Source: Mesostigma viride
Lineage: Eukaryota > Streptophyta > Mesostigmatophyceae > Mesostigmatales > Mesostigmataceae
DNA: 64,000 bases
Direction: 5' to 3'
Assembly: GCA_009746045.1 (NCBI GenBank)
Contig: RPFO01000670.1
Span: forward strand, 1,468,954 to 1,532,953
Below the pieces are notes generated by a model that saw nothing but the letters and a program-made list of their open reading frames with translations, was not told the origin of the DNA and searched no databases. Below, piece by piece: positions 1 to 10,800 of this stretch. The number at the start of each line of letters is the position of its first letter. The first letter of the stretch is position 1. The translations under genes were made by a program, and so were the position numbers.

Positions 1-704
1 ACAGCCACGCACGTCCCTGGGCGTTGAGGTCCGCGAAAAGAGCAATCCAATCAGCCGTGTGCAGAATACCCGCGTAGGTTTTCTGGTGTTTATCGATGAC
101 GCGAGCAGGGAATGCGGCGGGAGATTGAACGAAGGCGATTGAGGGAGTGCCGCGAGGGAGGTGGCGCTGTACCGCCTGAGCGGCACGGACGGGAGAACAG
201 GCCTGCTGGATCTCAGCATAGGCCTCCTGGATGGCAGTGACGAAGGGCAAGGGGTTGCTGGGGTCCAGGAGGTCAGGCGCTGCCGTTGCCAAAAGGGGCA
301 GGAGCCGGCAGCTTTCCGCCCACGACTGAGCGACGGAGCCCAAAAATGCTGCTGGGGCCAGCCGGGCGGCACGAGTCAGACCACAGCCTGGCACCCATCC
401 GTGCAGGCAGGGAGGCAATGCGAATAGCATGTGGCGGGAGGTCGGGGCCCGGGACCAGCTGCGCCAAGGCCGACTGGATGCGTTCGTCGTGGCCCTCGGC
501 GGCCAGCCGGACCTGAGCCGGAAGAGCGCCCCGGAGCCAGTGAACGACGCGAGGGTGAGCGCAAAACCACAGAAGCAGACCCTTGGTCTGCGAATCATGA
601 AGGCACGCAATCAAGGGCAGTACCTCAGTGCGTGCCTCGAGGGCGGCCCGCAGAGCATCGATGACAAACGCGGGGTCGCCAACCGGAACGCCGAGGACAT
701 CCAA
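1..704 (-). pseudogene. LINE reverse transcriptase C-terminal fragment
   Basis: The minus strand reads as the region just after the reverse transcriptase core of a non-LTR retrotransposon. The pattern is a WLRGALP-type segment, then HDERIQSALAQL, then ASLPARMGA, which matches the usual LLR..P / D..I...L / LP.R.GGLGL order of such proteins. One frame covers about 704 to 290. A frameshift near 290 is needed to continue (DLLDPSNPLPF, AYAEIQQACSP) to the window edge, so the copy is broken. The element's 3' end lies left of the window. No endonuclease or catalytic YxDD box is present here. The family assignment is from pattern memory, not a search. Confidence 0.6.
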
Positions 705-723
705 CCCAGTAGCGCATCGATAT

Positions 724-768
724 ATGTGCTACTGGATACATGTACTCCCAACGGATATCAATGTTCCA
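724..768 (+). mobile_element. 3' end of an older LINE copy, split by a later insertion
   Basis: This carries the shared 3'-terminal signature of the local LINE family: tatgtgctac, a short gap, then actcccaacgg. The same signature occurs at 2808-2835 and 5286-5325. The copy is interrupted after 768; its AT-rich tail resumes at 2881 (attgattttaattt). The intervening block is flanked by a 12-bp duplication of this copy's own sequence. Confidence 0.6.
757..768 (+). repeat. Left target-site duplication of ORF1-only LINE
   Basis: ATCAATGTTCCA occurs here and again at 2869-2880, directly after a (TAA)n tail. A direct repeat bounding a 3'-tailed element is the expected mark of target-primed reverse transcription. 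Confidence 0.7.
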
Positions 769-2868
769 GTACTACTGACGAAAATGGCTGACGGCGGTAT
801 GGCTGACGGCGGAGTTCAGATCTTTTGCATCTGAGCCCCAAATTCGGTCAGACCACTCGCATTCGATGCGCTTTTTTGAGACGCACCCGCCAGTATAATC
901 GGTTACGGCTGAAACGCAGTATTGCCGAAGTTATCACGTGACAGGCAGCTATGACGACCTCTAAAGCAAAACGGGGTTTGGAAAAGGAGCTTACCGGCTC
1001 CCAGCCCAACCCGCTCGCCATCGTTCTTGCCCAGCCGCCTGGGCTCGCCAACCCACCGCCCGCAGCCCCATCGCCCAGCGCCTCGCCTGAGCCCAAGAAA
1101 CCCTGCCACCCTCGCAACTGGGGCCAGTTCCTCCCCGGCGACCGACGATTCTCCTTCACCGTGTGGCAAGCATATTGTCGCCGCAGGAATGCATTGAGGT
1201 TCTCCGGGTCCTCGAACAGGAGCGGAAGCTCTTCGTGCCCAAGGGGGGGGCGCGGCTATCGACTACAATGGAGACATGTCCTGGCTCTATGCTTTGGACG
1301 AAGTACAACAACGCCTGATTATCTTGACCAGCCAATTCCAGAGCCACCTCTCCGACATCACCCGCACGCTCCGCACCCCAGCCCCCGCACAGCCGGCATG
1401 CAGCCCCATCGGCTTAATTCCTCCCTCTGCAAGGATGACCTCCGCGCAGTGCTGGAGGAGCACGTGACCTGGCCGCTGGCCGAGCAGCTGACATCGCTGA
1501 ACACCACGCTCAACAAGGTCGAGGCCCGGGTCTCCAACGTGGAAACCAAGGTCGTCCACAAGCTACAACCCCAGTTCACGGCGCTACACACCGCGGAGCA
1601 GGCTTCGGAAAAGCATGCTACACTTGTCTCTCGCCTTAACCAGGTGGAGGGCAAGTGTGGCGTGCTCCTGAAGAAGCTTGAGGCCATCACCGCCCACACC
1701 AAGGCCCTGGCCACACAGGTCCCCAAGATAGCGGAGCAGACGGCCACCATTGCATCCCAGCCACCCCGGCAGGATGCTGGCGACCTCCCGCCGCTCTCCT
1801 ACGCGGACCTGCTGCGGTCAGCGACCGCCTCCACCACCGACGCCATCGCCACAAAGCTCCAGCTAGGAGCTGGAGAACCACCGCCAGGCCCAGCAACGGG
1901 AGGTCACCGACCGCGCTCGCCGCGAGTGCCGAGTGGTGCTACGTCCGCTTCCCCCAGAAGCCAGGTGAGACGTCAACCTCTCTTGCTGACGAGCTCCAGA
2001 ATCAGCTTCTTACCCTCATGGGCCTGGTAGGTGAGGTAGCACTGCGCGGGTACCACCGCCTTCCCCACTCACGGGACAAGGGCGGCTCCCCCACCAGTCC
2101 TACTCACCTTCCCCTCCCCTGAGGCCGGAAAGAATAAGCAGCGGTTCCTCTCTCGTCGCAAGCGGTTGCACGACCTCACCTGGACGCTGGATGACGACCT
2201 CACCCCCGCTCAGCAATTAACAGCAGCGACGCGACCTGTGGCCGGAATACCTCCGCCGTAAGCAGGACCCCCAGAAGCCCAAGGTGTACTGGAGGGGCGG
2301 GGACCTGATGATCAACCACAAGATGTGGACGCCCCCAGCGGGCTAGAATAGCAATAGCCCTAGCTTGTAACCATTGGCGTCACTGCCGCTAAGGCACGGC
2401 CATGCCTAGAATGTTTGCCTAGCTGTGCCAACACACCTAGTCACGTGCCGCCAACGCGCGGTACACAACCAGCCATAGCCTTAGCCTAGTCCTAGTACAG
2501 CCATGCTACGCCCTGGCTATGTTTAGCCAAGCCATGCCTATAATGGGACCCCCATGGATGTTGCATTAAGAATTTAGCCATGCCATGCCATGCAGAGAGA
2601 TGCTCTCTGTCGAGAAGCCATGTCCTAGCTCTTGTATAGCCATGATGATCTTCCCCCACATAACATACTCCCCCTTAGCTGGGCATAGTGTGAAGATTAT
2701 GAGGGTGCAGGTGCCCTGGTGCACCTAGAGCAAGGGTCGCTTACATTCCCACCCTTGCAGGAAGTAGCCTAGAATGTATTAAAAGCCATATGCCCCTTCT
2801 CAGGGATATGTGCTACATTGACTCCCAACGGAGTGATGTTCCTAATAATAATAATAATAATAATAATA
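769..2868 (+). mobile_element. Non-autonomous ORF1-only LINE with target-site duplication
   Basis: The element is about 2.1 kb: a 5' leader of about 180 bp, a decayed ORF1 (951-2346), a 3' UTR of about 460 bp, the family 3' signature (gtgctac, then actcccaacggag) and a (TAA)n tail. It is bounded by the 12-bp duplication ATCAATGTTCCA. No endonuclease or reverse transcriptase sequence is present. It shares its 3' end with the ORF2 fragment at 4548-5360, so it could have been mobilised by that family's enzyme. The layout resembles the half-L1 (HAL1) elements known from mammals. Whether ORF2 was lost before or at this insertion cannot be told from one copy. Confidence 0.7.
951..2346 (+). pseudogene. 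LINE ORF1-like protein, frameshifted
   Basis: No single frame is intact. The longest starts at 951 and runs to 2030. It contains a proline-rich head and then a heptad-rich coiled coil (EEHVTWPLAEQLTSLNTTL, KVEARVSNVETKV) at roughly residues 165-270. Two other frames hold the better sequence around 1190-1390 (QECIEVLRVLEQERKL, then SWLYALDEVQQRL) and 1855-2346 (VTDRARRECRVVLRPLP, then QRFLSRRKRL, DDDLTPAQ, VYWRGGDLMI). The last part resembles the RRM and C-terminal domain of L1-type ORF1 RNA-binding proteins, ending at a stop near 2344. At least three frameshifts mean it is not expressed as one protein. Start choice is arbitrary. Confidence 0.55.
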
Positions 2869-2880
2869 ATCAATGTTCCA
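2869..2880 (+). repeat. Right target-site duplication of ORF1-only LINE
   Basis: Second copy of ATCAATGTTCCA, immediately after the (TAA)n tail that ends at 2868. The sequence after it continues the older LINE tail interrupted at 768. Confidence 0.7.
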
Positions 2881-3224
2881 ATTGATTTTAATTTAGTGTA
2901 ATATAATTACAATCTAGGAATCATTCAAGTGATATCAGCTCAGTGCTCGAAGTACACACATGTTGCACATGCAAGCCTGCACTCCGATTTTCATCATTGT
3001 TTCCCATATTCATACTTGCACGCAGACTTTAATTCAGCATATTTGGTAGCTTGCATGCACCCACAGTTATGCCAGAGTTCCCTCATGAGTAGTTTTGAGA
3101 TTTCGATTGCATGCAGCTACGTCATGGCTTGCCTCCGGGCATGAGGGAAGACGGGTGTCTCTGCCTCAGTCCTTCCCAGCGTGGGCAACATACATGCAGG
3201 GATGAAATGCACTTCAACGTATTA

Positions 3225-3505
<281 letters not shown>

Positions 3506-3584
3506 TACTTGCCATTAGGTACATGTCTAGAACTATATTATCGATCGACATTGTACTGGCCGGTAAGTACGATCTACATGTATG

Positions 3585-3640
3585 TATAGATTAATTAATA
3601 ATTAATAAGCACGTGACTGCGTCACGTGGGTGCCAATACA
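3585..3640 (-). repeat. Terminal hairpin with AT-rich tail (second retroelement 3' family)
   Basis: Read on the minus strand this is a perfect hairpin, CACGTGACGCAGTCACGTG, followed by an attaattatt tail. The same hairpin and tail occur on the plus strand near 35873-35925, and half of it at 48633-48660. Sequence at 3641-4440 shows no convincing gene; it holds a small (TTAA)n run at 4311-4330. Confidence 0.5.
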
Positions 3641-4547
3641 GAGTAAAGGAACCTTCAACCCTATATACACAGCGAGAAGGAGGGAGGGCGCCCTATAGCT
3701 AGCTTCTCTCACTGCCGCAGGTGGGCAGGCCACAGAGCGCGCTCTCTCCACGGCATGTTGCATCATGCCGGGGCGCAACACTGTGGGTGCAATACAACCA
3801 GTGCAAAACCATAGGTAGGCTGACGCATAGCTTATGCTACAAATGTGAGGTGGGCTCAAGACGGCGGCTAATTAAGGCGCAAGCTGATGGCAACAAGGTG
3901 CCATCTGGAGCTAATTGAAGGTACTATAACGCTGTGCGCTAATATCGTTTCAAGTGCTGTAATGCCTAAGCTATCCCATCATCGATTGCCCCCATCTAGA
4001 GAACTAGCTGGAGTGCTCTATCCCGGGGAAGCCCGGGGGGGCTTCCACAGTTTCTTGTTGACATAGAGGCCCCCGCCCCCGTATAGATGCATGTATGTAC
4101 GATACTTTTGTATATTATATATGTTCAAAACCCGCCATTCGGTAGCGCTTACCCGGGCTATGGCTGACATCTTGCTCCGCCGCACGCGGGCTGACTTCGT
4201 GGCGCAGCATGGTTATTAGGCTGTTTTCCTTCATTCCACGCGGTGTGGAGTGTCCCATGCCGGCTAGTTGTAGTTATTTTGCCGTGGTATCTCTTGTACG
4301 ATAGAATATCTATTAATTAATTAATTAATCTCTTGTTAGCATTGGCTTTCCTTATGGTTCAGTGGGTGCATTCACTCTGATGTAAGTAATTATAATTTTT
4401 ACAATATATATTTGAGCACATAATATACTCACTAAAACTGAGGCGATGGTGATTGGGGCCTCCAGTACACCGCCGCTGCCGCGCCTGCTCGATGGGACGA
4501 CGCGGTCCCGTTCTGCGATCGCTTCAAGCTGTTAGGGAGCTGGCTCA

Positions 4548-5360
4548 GTCCCTGACACCGCCGACAATGTGGACACCCGCATCGGCCTGGCCTGGGATCG
4601 GCTTCGTTCGCTCAACACCTACTGGCGCTCCAAGGGCCTGGGCGACCACCGCAAGCGCATGCTCTTCAAGGTCCTCGTCCTCACGGTGCTCACGTATGGC
4701 GCCGAGGCGTGGACAATCACACCCACACTGGCAGCTAGGCTAGACGGCACAGTCTACAGGATGCTCCGACAGGTCCTGAACATAGGGTTTTCCAAGCGCC
4801 CATCATCAGTGTCTTTGTATTAGGGCATGCCTCGTATTTCGGACGCGATTAGACAGCGTAGGATAGCATTTGTAGGACACCTTGCTCGCACTAGCCAGGT
4901 CGACACCGCCCTTGGTCTGGCCGGCCCCCTGCATGGCAGCGGCTTGGCCAGCCAGGGCGGCATATTCTGACCTGGTCTGGCCCCAATTAGGACATTCCCA
5001 AAAGGGTAGGGAAACCTGTCACGAACTACGTACAGATGTTGCTGGATGACCTCCTGGTCCCAGCCCAGTTTGAATACCGCATCCACTCTCTCTCCCTTCT
5101 TTGGACTGCCATGCAGAACAAGACGCGGTGGCAGAAGATTGTCAAGGCTCACACGCCCGACCCTGTGGGCAAGCCCCCTCCCCCCAAGAGGAGGAGGCGT
5201 TTTGACGAGTAGGGCAGTTAGGATTTTTCTAGACTAGATTAGCGTTAGGATAGTTCGATTACGCGGCTCTCCCCTTTCCACCACCCATCAAGGAATATGT
5301 GCTACATGATCTCCCAACGGAGGCATGTTATAATATAATTTAATTTAATTTAATTTAATA
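4548..5360 (+). pseudogene. LINE ORF2 C-terminal fragment with 3' UTR
   Basis: Frames along this stretch encode the tail of a LINE polymerase: RIGLAWDRLRSLN, VLTVLTYGAEAWTI (the LLYGAETW-type motif after the RT domain), RLDGTVYRMLRQVL, RISDAIRQRRIAFVGHLAR, and a basic end (QNKTRWQKIVKAHTP, KPPPPKRRRR) with stop at 5210-5212. In-frame stops and frameshifts at about 4820 and 4970 break it. The 3' UTR ends with aatatgtgctac, then tctcccaacggag, then a (TTTAA)n tail at 5338-5360. The 5' part, including the endonuclease and catalytic core, is missing, as is usual for truncated insertions. Confidence 0.75.
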
Positions 5361-5599
5361 ATATACTCAATCGTGCCCCGTGCATGACATGCCCCCGTGC
5401 GTATGCACACGGAATGCCATGGTTTCCATGCACATGCCGGCAAATGTATAGGTTCCTACTGCATGGCACTCATGCGCTGTGAGCTTGGTATATAGTATTT
5501 GCATGCATGTGCATGTTCGTACGTCACACTACAACTAGATTCCAGCCGTGGTCAATTACCCGCCAACTTCAGCGATTCTAGAATATCGCGTAGGTCCGT

Positions 5600-5925
5600 G
5601 CGTAGTACTCCTGCGCACACAGGTCTAGTGGTGAGTCATCTTCTATAGATTCAGCACTACCGGACATATTGGATTTTCTCCGGTAAAGAGATTTTTCGCA
5701 ATTGCGCTGTTTTAGAACGTTAATTAATGAATTAAGTAATTAAGTGAGATGCCTTCATATCAGGAGACTCACACAGCCGCGAAATCGTGCCAAAGGTCCT
5801 ATGTTCGATTCCTTGCTGGTTGCTAGCTTCTGGACTTTCTTACTTTCTGTGTTCCACGGAATCTCAGATTAGGGCCGCTAGCGTTTTCACGTTTGTCGCT
5901 AGCTTTCTGATCTGACGACAATGTG
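5600..5925 (+). mobile_element. SINE-like element with degenerate tRNA A and B boxes
   Basis: About 300 bp here are closely repeated at 25430-25715. Shared parts include tctagtggtgagtcat (A-box-like), tagattc...cggacatattgg, a TC-rich central part, and a tRNA-like segment atcaggagactcacacagcc followed by tgttcgattcc (B box). Both copies end in ttcttactttctgtgttcc and ggaatctcaga. Pol III box order and repetition suggest a tRNA-derived SINE. The T-stem does not pair well, so this is not a working tRNA gene. Confidence 0.55.
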
Positions 5926-6895
5926 CATGCAGTAAAATTCCAAAAAGTCAATATACATCACTTTCGTTACAATTTTTTTTCACAGTTATGTTCATTACAT
6001 GCACATCATTACATGCTATGCACCAACCAATCATGACACGTTTCCCCCTTGGAGACTGTGTACAATTGCACCAACCAGCTAGCGGCAGTAAAAAAAAAAG
6101 CTTTCGATTGTGCATGCATGTGCGCACAGGTAAGCATTCATGCGTACTGGCAATACACAGATTCCTCCATGCGAGCTCTAGTTGTTGCACTTGCTAGCCT
6201 TGGCAGTTGGCACCATAGTCACCAACCAAAATAGCCCGAGCACTTTTTTGCCCACATCTCTGTCAAAGTCGTCATAATCAGTTCAGCTGTGTTCCAGGCC
6301 TTTGGGTTTACATCCAGAATTCTAAACATGTTCAGTTAAGCCATACACACGCAAAGGAACGTCAGCTTCAAAATCACCTGGATGCCAGAGCAGATGTCGG
6401 TTTGTTTCCCACACTCAAGCAGCTGTGAGTTTCCAGCGGGCCTAAGCTTGCACACCATTGGAGCAAGTCATCACATGCTTAAATGTCCAGACAAAACAGT
6501 TGGCATGTTTCGCTGTGTGTTCGTCCCCGCAGCGCATGCGTCAGCTCCTTCGGCACGTGTGTGCGTGCACTACCACCATAAGGTGCCAATGCCAGCACGT
6601 TGAGGGTACTGTACCCATGACGTGGCTGACCATCCTTCTGGCTGGTGGGAAGGGATACTTGGGCCAATGCTGCCCCTAGGTGATTATAACCCGGGGCTGG
6701 TTGTGGCGATTGCAGGGGTCAAACGCGCCCCTCTTGAGGCAGTCGGCCGTGGGGACGATGAGCCTGCCATATGGGACAGTGCGGCCCATCCACACGAGTA
6801 AAGCAGCGTGCGAGATAAGACAGTAAGGCAGCAACATCGAGGTCGCAGACACACACTGTAGTATCCTGTAGTGACCTGTAGTGACCACAACACAT
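5926..6895. other. Intergenic stretch without a recognisable gene
   Basis: Short overlapping ORFs on both strands show no family signature, and no in-frame set of exons could be built. The stretch lies just beyond the 3' end of the sialyltransferase-like gene and may include its 3' UTR or a last exon I could not identify. Confidence 0.4.
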
Positions 6896-6899
6896 TCAT

Positions 6900-6910
6900 G
6901 CACACACACA

Positions 6911-6941
<31 letters not shown>

Positions 6942-7268
6942 GCGCTTGCCTGCCCGCCCGCCCGCCCTCCCGCCCGCCCGCCCGCCCGCCTGCCCGCCCG
7001 CCCGCCCGCCCGCCCGCCCGCCCGCCCGCCCGCCCGCCCGCCCGCCCGCCCGCCGCCCGCCCGCCCGCCCGCCCGCCGCCCGCCCGCCCGCCCGCCCGCC
7101 CGCCCGCCCGCCCGCCCGCCCGCCCGCCCGCCCGCCCGCCGCGCCCGCCCGCCCGCCGCCCGCCCGCCCGCCCGCCCGCCCGCCCGCCCGCCGCCCGCCC
7201 GCCCGCCCGCCCGCCCGCCCGCCCGCCCCCGCCCGCCGCCCGCCCGCCCGCCCGCCCGCCTGCCTGCC
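6900..7268. repeat. (CA)n-(CG)n-(CCCG)n compound microsatellite
   Basis: A CA dinucleotide run changes to CG at about 6927. An irregular CCCG tetranucleotide array follows, with some three-base CCG interruptions, to about 7262. It is G-rich on the minus strand and so has quadruplex potential. The six-frame 'proteins' of 175-228 aa here (Pro/Ala/Arg or Gly/Arg repeats) are artefacts. Confidence 0.95.
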
Positions 7269-7804
7269 TGCCCGCTCGCACACGCGCGCACAAAAGAAAA
7301 GGAAAACCACCCCGACAAGACCCAAACGTTTGTGGCTTCCTTCTCCCGACCGGCACCCAAGACCATCCATTTCAATGTGGCATAACCATAAATGATTTCC
7401 GTGCTGTCGGGTTTATTCCAAGCCTTGAACCAAGTGCCTGTCTGCACAACATACCATTCAGCAAACCACCTGGCAATCAGCAATAACTGCCGAAGGCCGC
7501 TTAACGATCAAGGCAACACATCAGCCCAAGGCCAGCGACGCAATTGGCTGGAATGCGGCGCCACCCATAAAGCCCGCGTTTACGTCTCAAGCACACCTGG
7601 CTGGCGATATGCGTGTGGCCAGATAATACGACGAGGTGGGTGGCGAGGCACCAACGTGCCAGCACCATCGAGCAAGGCATCCATGTAGCCTCCACTGCGC
7701 CCCCTGAACGCATCCATCCATGGCTCCAACACACATCCAGCCACGCATACAGTCTCACATCCACTTTGCAAAGTGACAGCTCCCCCGCCACCCACCTCCC
7801 ACTC

Positions 7805-10800
7805 TTAACCCCACCACCACCAACTCCCCCCCCCTTCCACCCACCTTCCGTTCTTGGCCTCGTCCTGCGCCCACTGCTTCTCGCGCTCCTCCTTCATTCG
7901 CTTCTCCAACGGTGTCAGCCCACTCTCCTCCCCCTCGTGAGGCTGCTGTTGCGGGGCCACCCCCCACTTCTGGCCCGCCGCAGGAACCAAGAACCCCACA
8001 TTAACGCCGCGCCCGCTGCTGGTGCCATACACATCCGACCTCGCCGCTTCCAACCCCGCTCGCTCCGCGCTCGTCGCTCGCTTCTTCTTCTCCCTCAGGC
8101 GCTGCCGTTGATCCGCCTTGCGATCCGCCGCCTCCCTTGCCGCGCGCTCTAGCACCGACAAAGGCGCGGGGGGAGCACCTTTGCGCTGCAGCGGTTCACC
8201 CCCGCCTCCCGTTTGCTTGTGGCCAACATCCACCGCCTGGTCATAACCATCATCTGCCCCCTCGTCCGCCCCCTGTGTCCCTGCGGCATCCTTACTACTA
8301 CCATCTGCACCGTCGGCATCCACACGCACCCCGTGCTCTTGCAAGAACTTGGCCTCCTTTCGGCGCGTAGCAGCCAGCATCTGCGTCACCCGGTCCTGCA
8401 CGCGGTCACTCATGGCACGCCCACTACCACCACCACCACCGCCGCCGCCACCGCCGCCACTGCCGGTTCTACTGCCCACTGCAGCACCCACAGGAAGGGC
8501 GCCCCCTGAGGGCTGCCCTTCCCCAACGTTCCCCGCAGGGAGGGAACCCTGCCCCGACATCCCACCACCATTCATGCTTCCCTTGTCCTCTCCGTTGTCG
8601 CCGCCTAGTCCGCTGCTTGCCTTGTCGGCCCTACCGCGGTGACCAGTGGCATCGTCCACACTATCATCATTGAGGTGGTCACCACCCTCATCATCATCCT
8701 CCCCACCCCCTTCATCCGCGTCCACTTCCGCCCCTTCCTCTTCTGCATCCCCGCCCCCTTCCTCCCTGTAACCATTGCCGCCATCAACCAATCGGCTGCC
8801 GCCGCGGCTCCCCTCATCCCCCTCTTCGCTCCCCCCCTTGGTCGCACCGTCCTCAGCACTGCCCTGGGGCCCCTCAGGGAGCCAGCCGGCGTCCTCGTCC
8901 CCACCGCCGTCATCCGTCCCACCCTGGGGGACACCCTGCGTGTTTGACCCACCTCTTGCACCCCTCCCCTCCCCCGCATCCCCCCCCTTGCGTCCCCGCT
9001 CGTGCCCATCTCCCCCATCCCCCCCGGCACCCGCCCCCTCACCCCCCTCACCCCCCTCCAGCCCCGCAGCACCCAGCAGGCGAAGCATCGCGTCGTCGGT
9101 CGCCTCTCGCCGCTGCTCCAGGATGCACTGGAAGCCCCTGCCCGCGTTTTGGCAGAGTCGCACCAGGCCAGCCTGCTTGGTGTGTGGTTGGGCAACGTGA
9201 CGTTTGCGGCATCAGCACGCGGACATGCATCAAGGCAAGAAAGGCGCAATGACGAAACAGCCATGTGGTGGCAACACGTCAGCGGATACGTGCCAGAACA
9301 TGGGGGGGATATAGTGGATGATGCAACGCGAGAGGGGGACGAGAGGTGCAGCTTCTGTATTGAGCGAATGGCGGAATCCTGCTATGGAGGACAGCCGCGT
9401 CGCTGGTGTGGGGACCACCTGCGGCTGAGGCGCCCCTGCTGCCTTCTGACTGCGTGCGCTTCCTCGTCTATCTGGTGATTTTATTATTGTCGTGGGGTCA
9501 TGGGCATACCCAGAGGCGAGGTTCGGATTACGAATCCTGGCCGTTGCAGCGGTCATGGGGCGGAGGTCTGCAACCGCCATACTCTATCATCGCGGTGTGC
9601 CAGATCAGGCCCCCAGCAGGACCCGCGAGAGAAAACTGCTGCAAGAGACGATGCGCGCGTCACCAACCCCTGGGTCGACTGTGCGCATGTTTGCGCGGTC
9701 AAGAGAAAAGATGCCAGGTTCCACCTGGTCAGCGGGCAGTGCATAGCTACGGCAGCCATGCAGATAGCGAAACATGCACACGTGTTACGAGCTTGTGTGC
9801 TCGTTACCCCTGGCACTTGTGGCCATCGATTAGCTTAATAGACTGATTGAAAAAGACAGCAGAAGAAGAACGATGGAGAAGGACTTCAGACAGCCATGCT
9901 GCAGTAAGAAGTTCTTTATGTTAACTGCTGTCAAGTCCCACACATGCAATCGGCCTGTCTCCAACCCAAATGCTTCCACCCAGTATAGCCATTTTGTGCC
10001 CCCACCCCGGTCTTCCAAACCAATAGTGTGCGTACGTTCCCACCCAGGTGTTCCCACCCAGTCGCAAGTGCGTTAGTTCTCACGCTGGCATCCCAACCTG
10101 TAGCACCCACCTCCACCAGCGCCCGCAAGAAGTCGGCCTCCAACGTGAATGAATGGTGGCTGCAGCGAAGGTGAGTTGGTGCCACGCGGCCACACGCGGG
10201 CACACACGAAGCAAACGTGAGTCCTCAGCCGATGCGGGGGCTCATGAGCTCCCACACGGGGGGTGGCTGGGAGGAGGCAAGGGTCAGCAGACTAGACATT
10301 GCTGACAAAACCATGCACAAGAAAAATAAACACATTCAAGGGGGGGAGAAATGCATGCGCGGACATGGCAAGAACTGACACAATCGCATTCCATGCTGGC
10401 AACCGCGTGCGTGGTCATCGGCGCCGATGTGACAGCTGGCAGCAGCCCCTGTCTCTGCAGAGAGGCGTGGGCGCACAAGCTGGGGGCTCAACTTGCACCT
10501 ACCAGGCACCAGTGCTTGCATGTGTGCCATGGGTGGGTTGTGACCCATCGCCTTCGTCACAAATGCGATGGCTGTTACTGGGTCCTATCATAGGCCTCAT
10601 CCCCTACTGCGCGCTGTCATCATCCCCTGCTACTTGCTGTCATCATTCCCAACTGCTTGCTGCCCTCATTCCCGACTGCTCGCTGTCATCATTCTCTGCT
10701 GCTTGCTGCCCCCATTCCCTGCTGCTTGGTGTCATCATTCCCTGCTGCTTGCTGTCCTCGTTCCCTACTGCTCGCCACCCACCACGGCGGCGTTCGTTTC

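Noticed and set aside
951-2030. Intact host gene of 359 aa
   Set aside because: The frame mixes out-of-frame stretches; better ORF1-like sequence switches frames, and the block has transposon borders.
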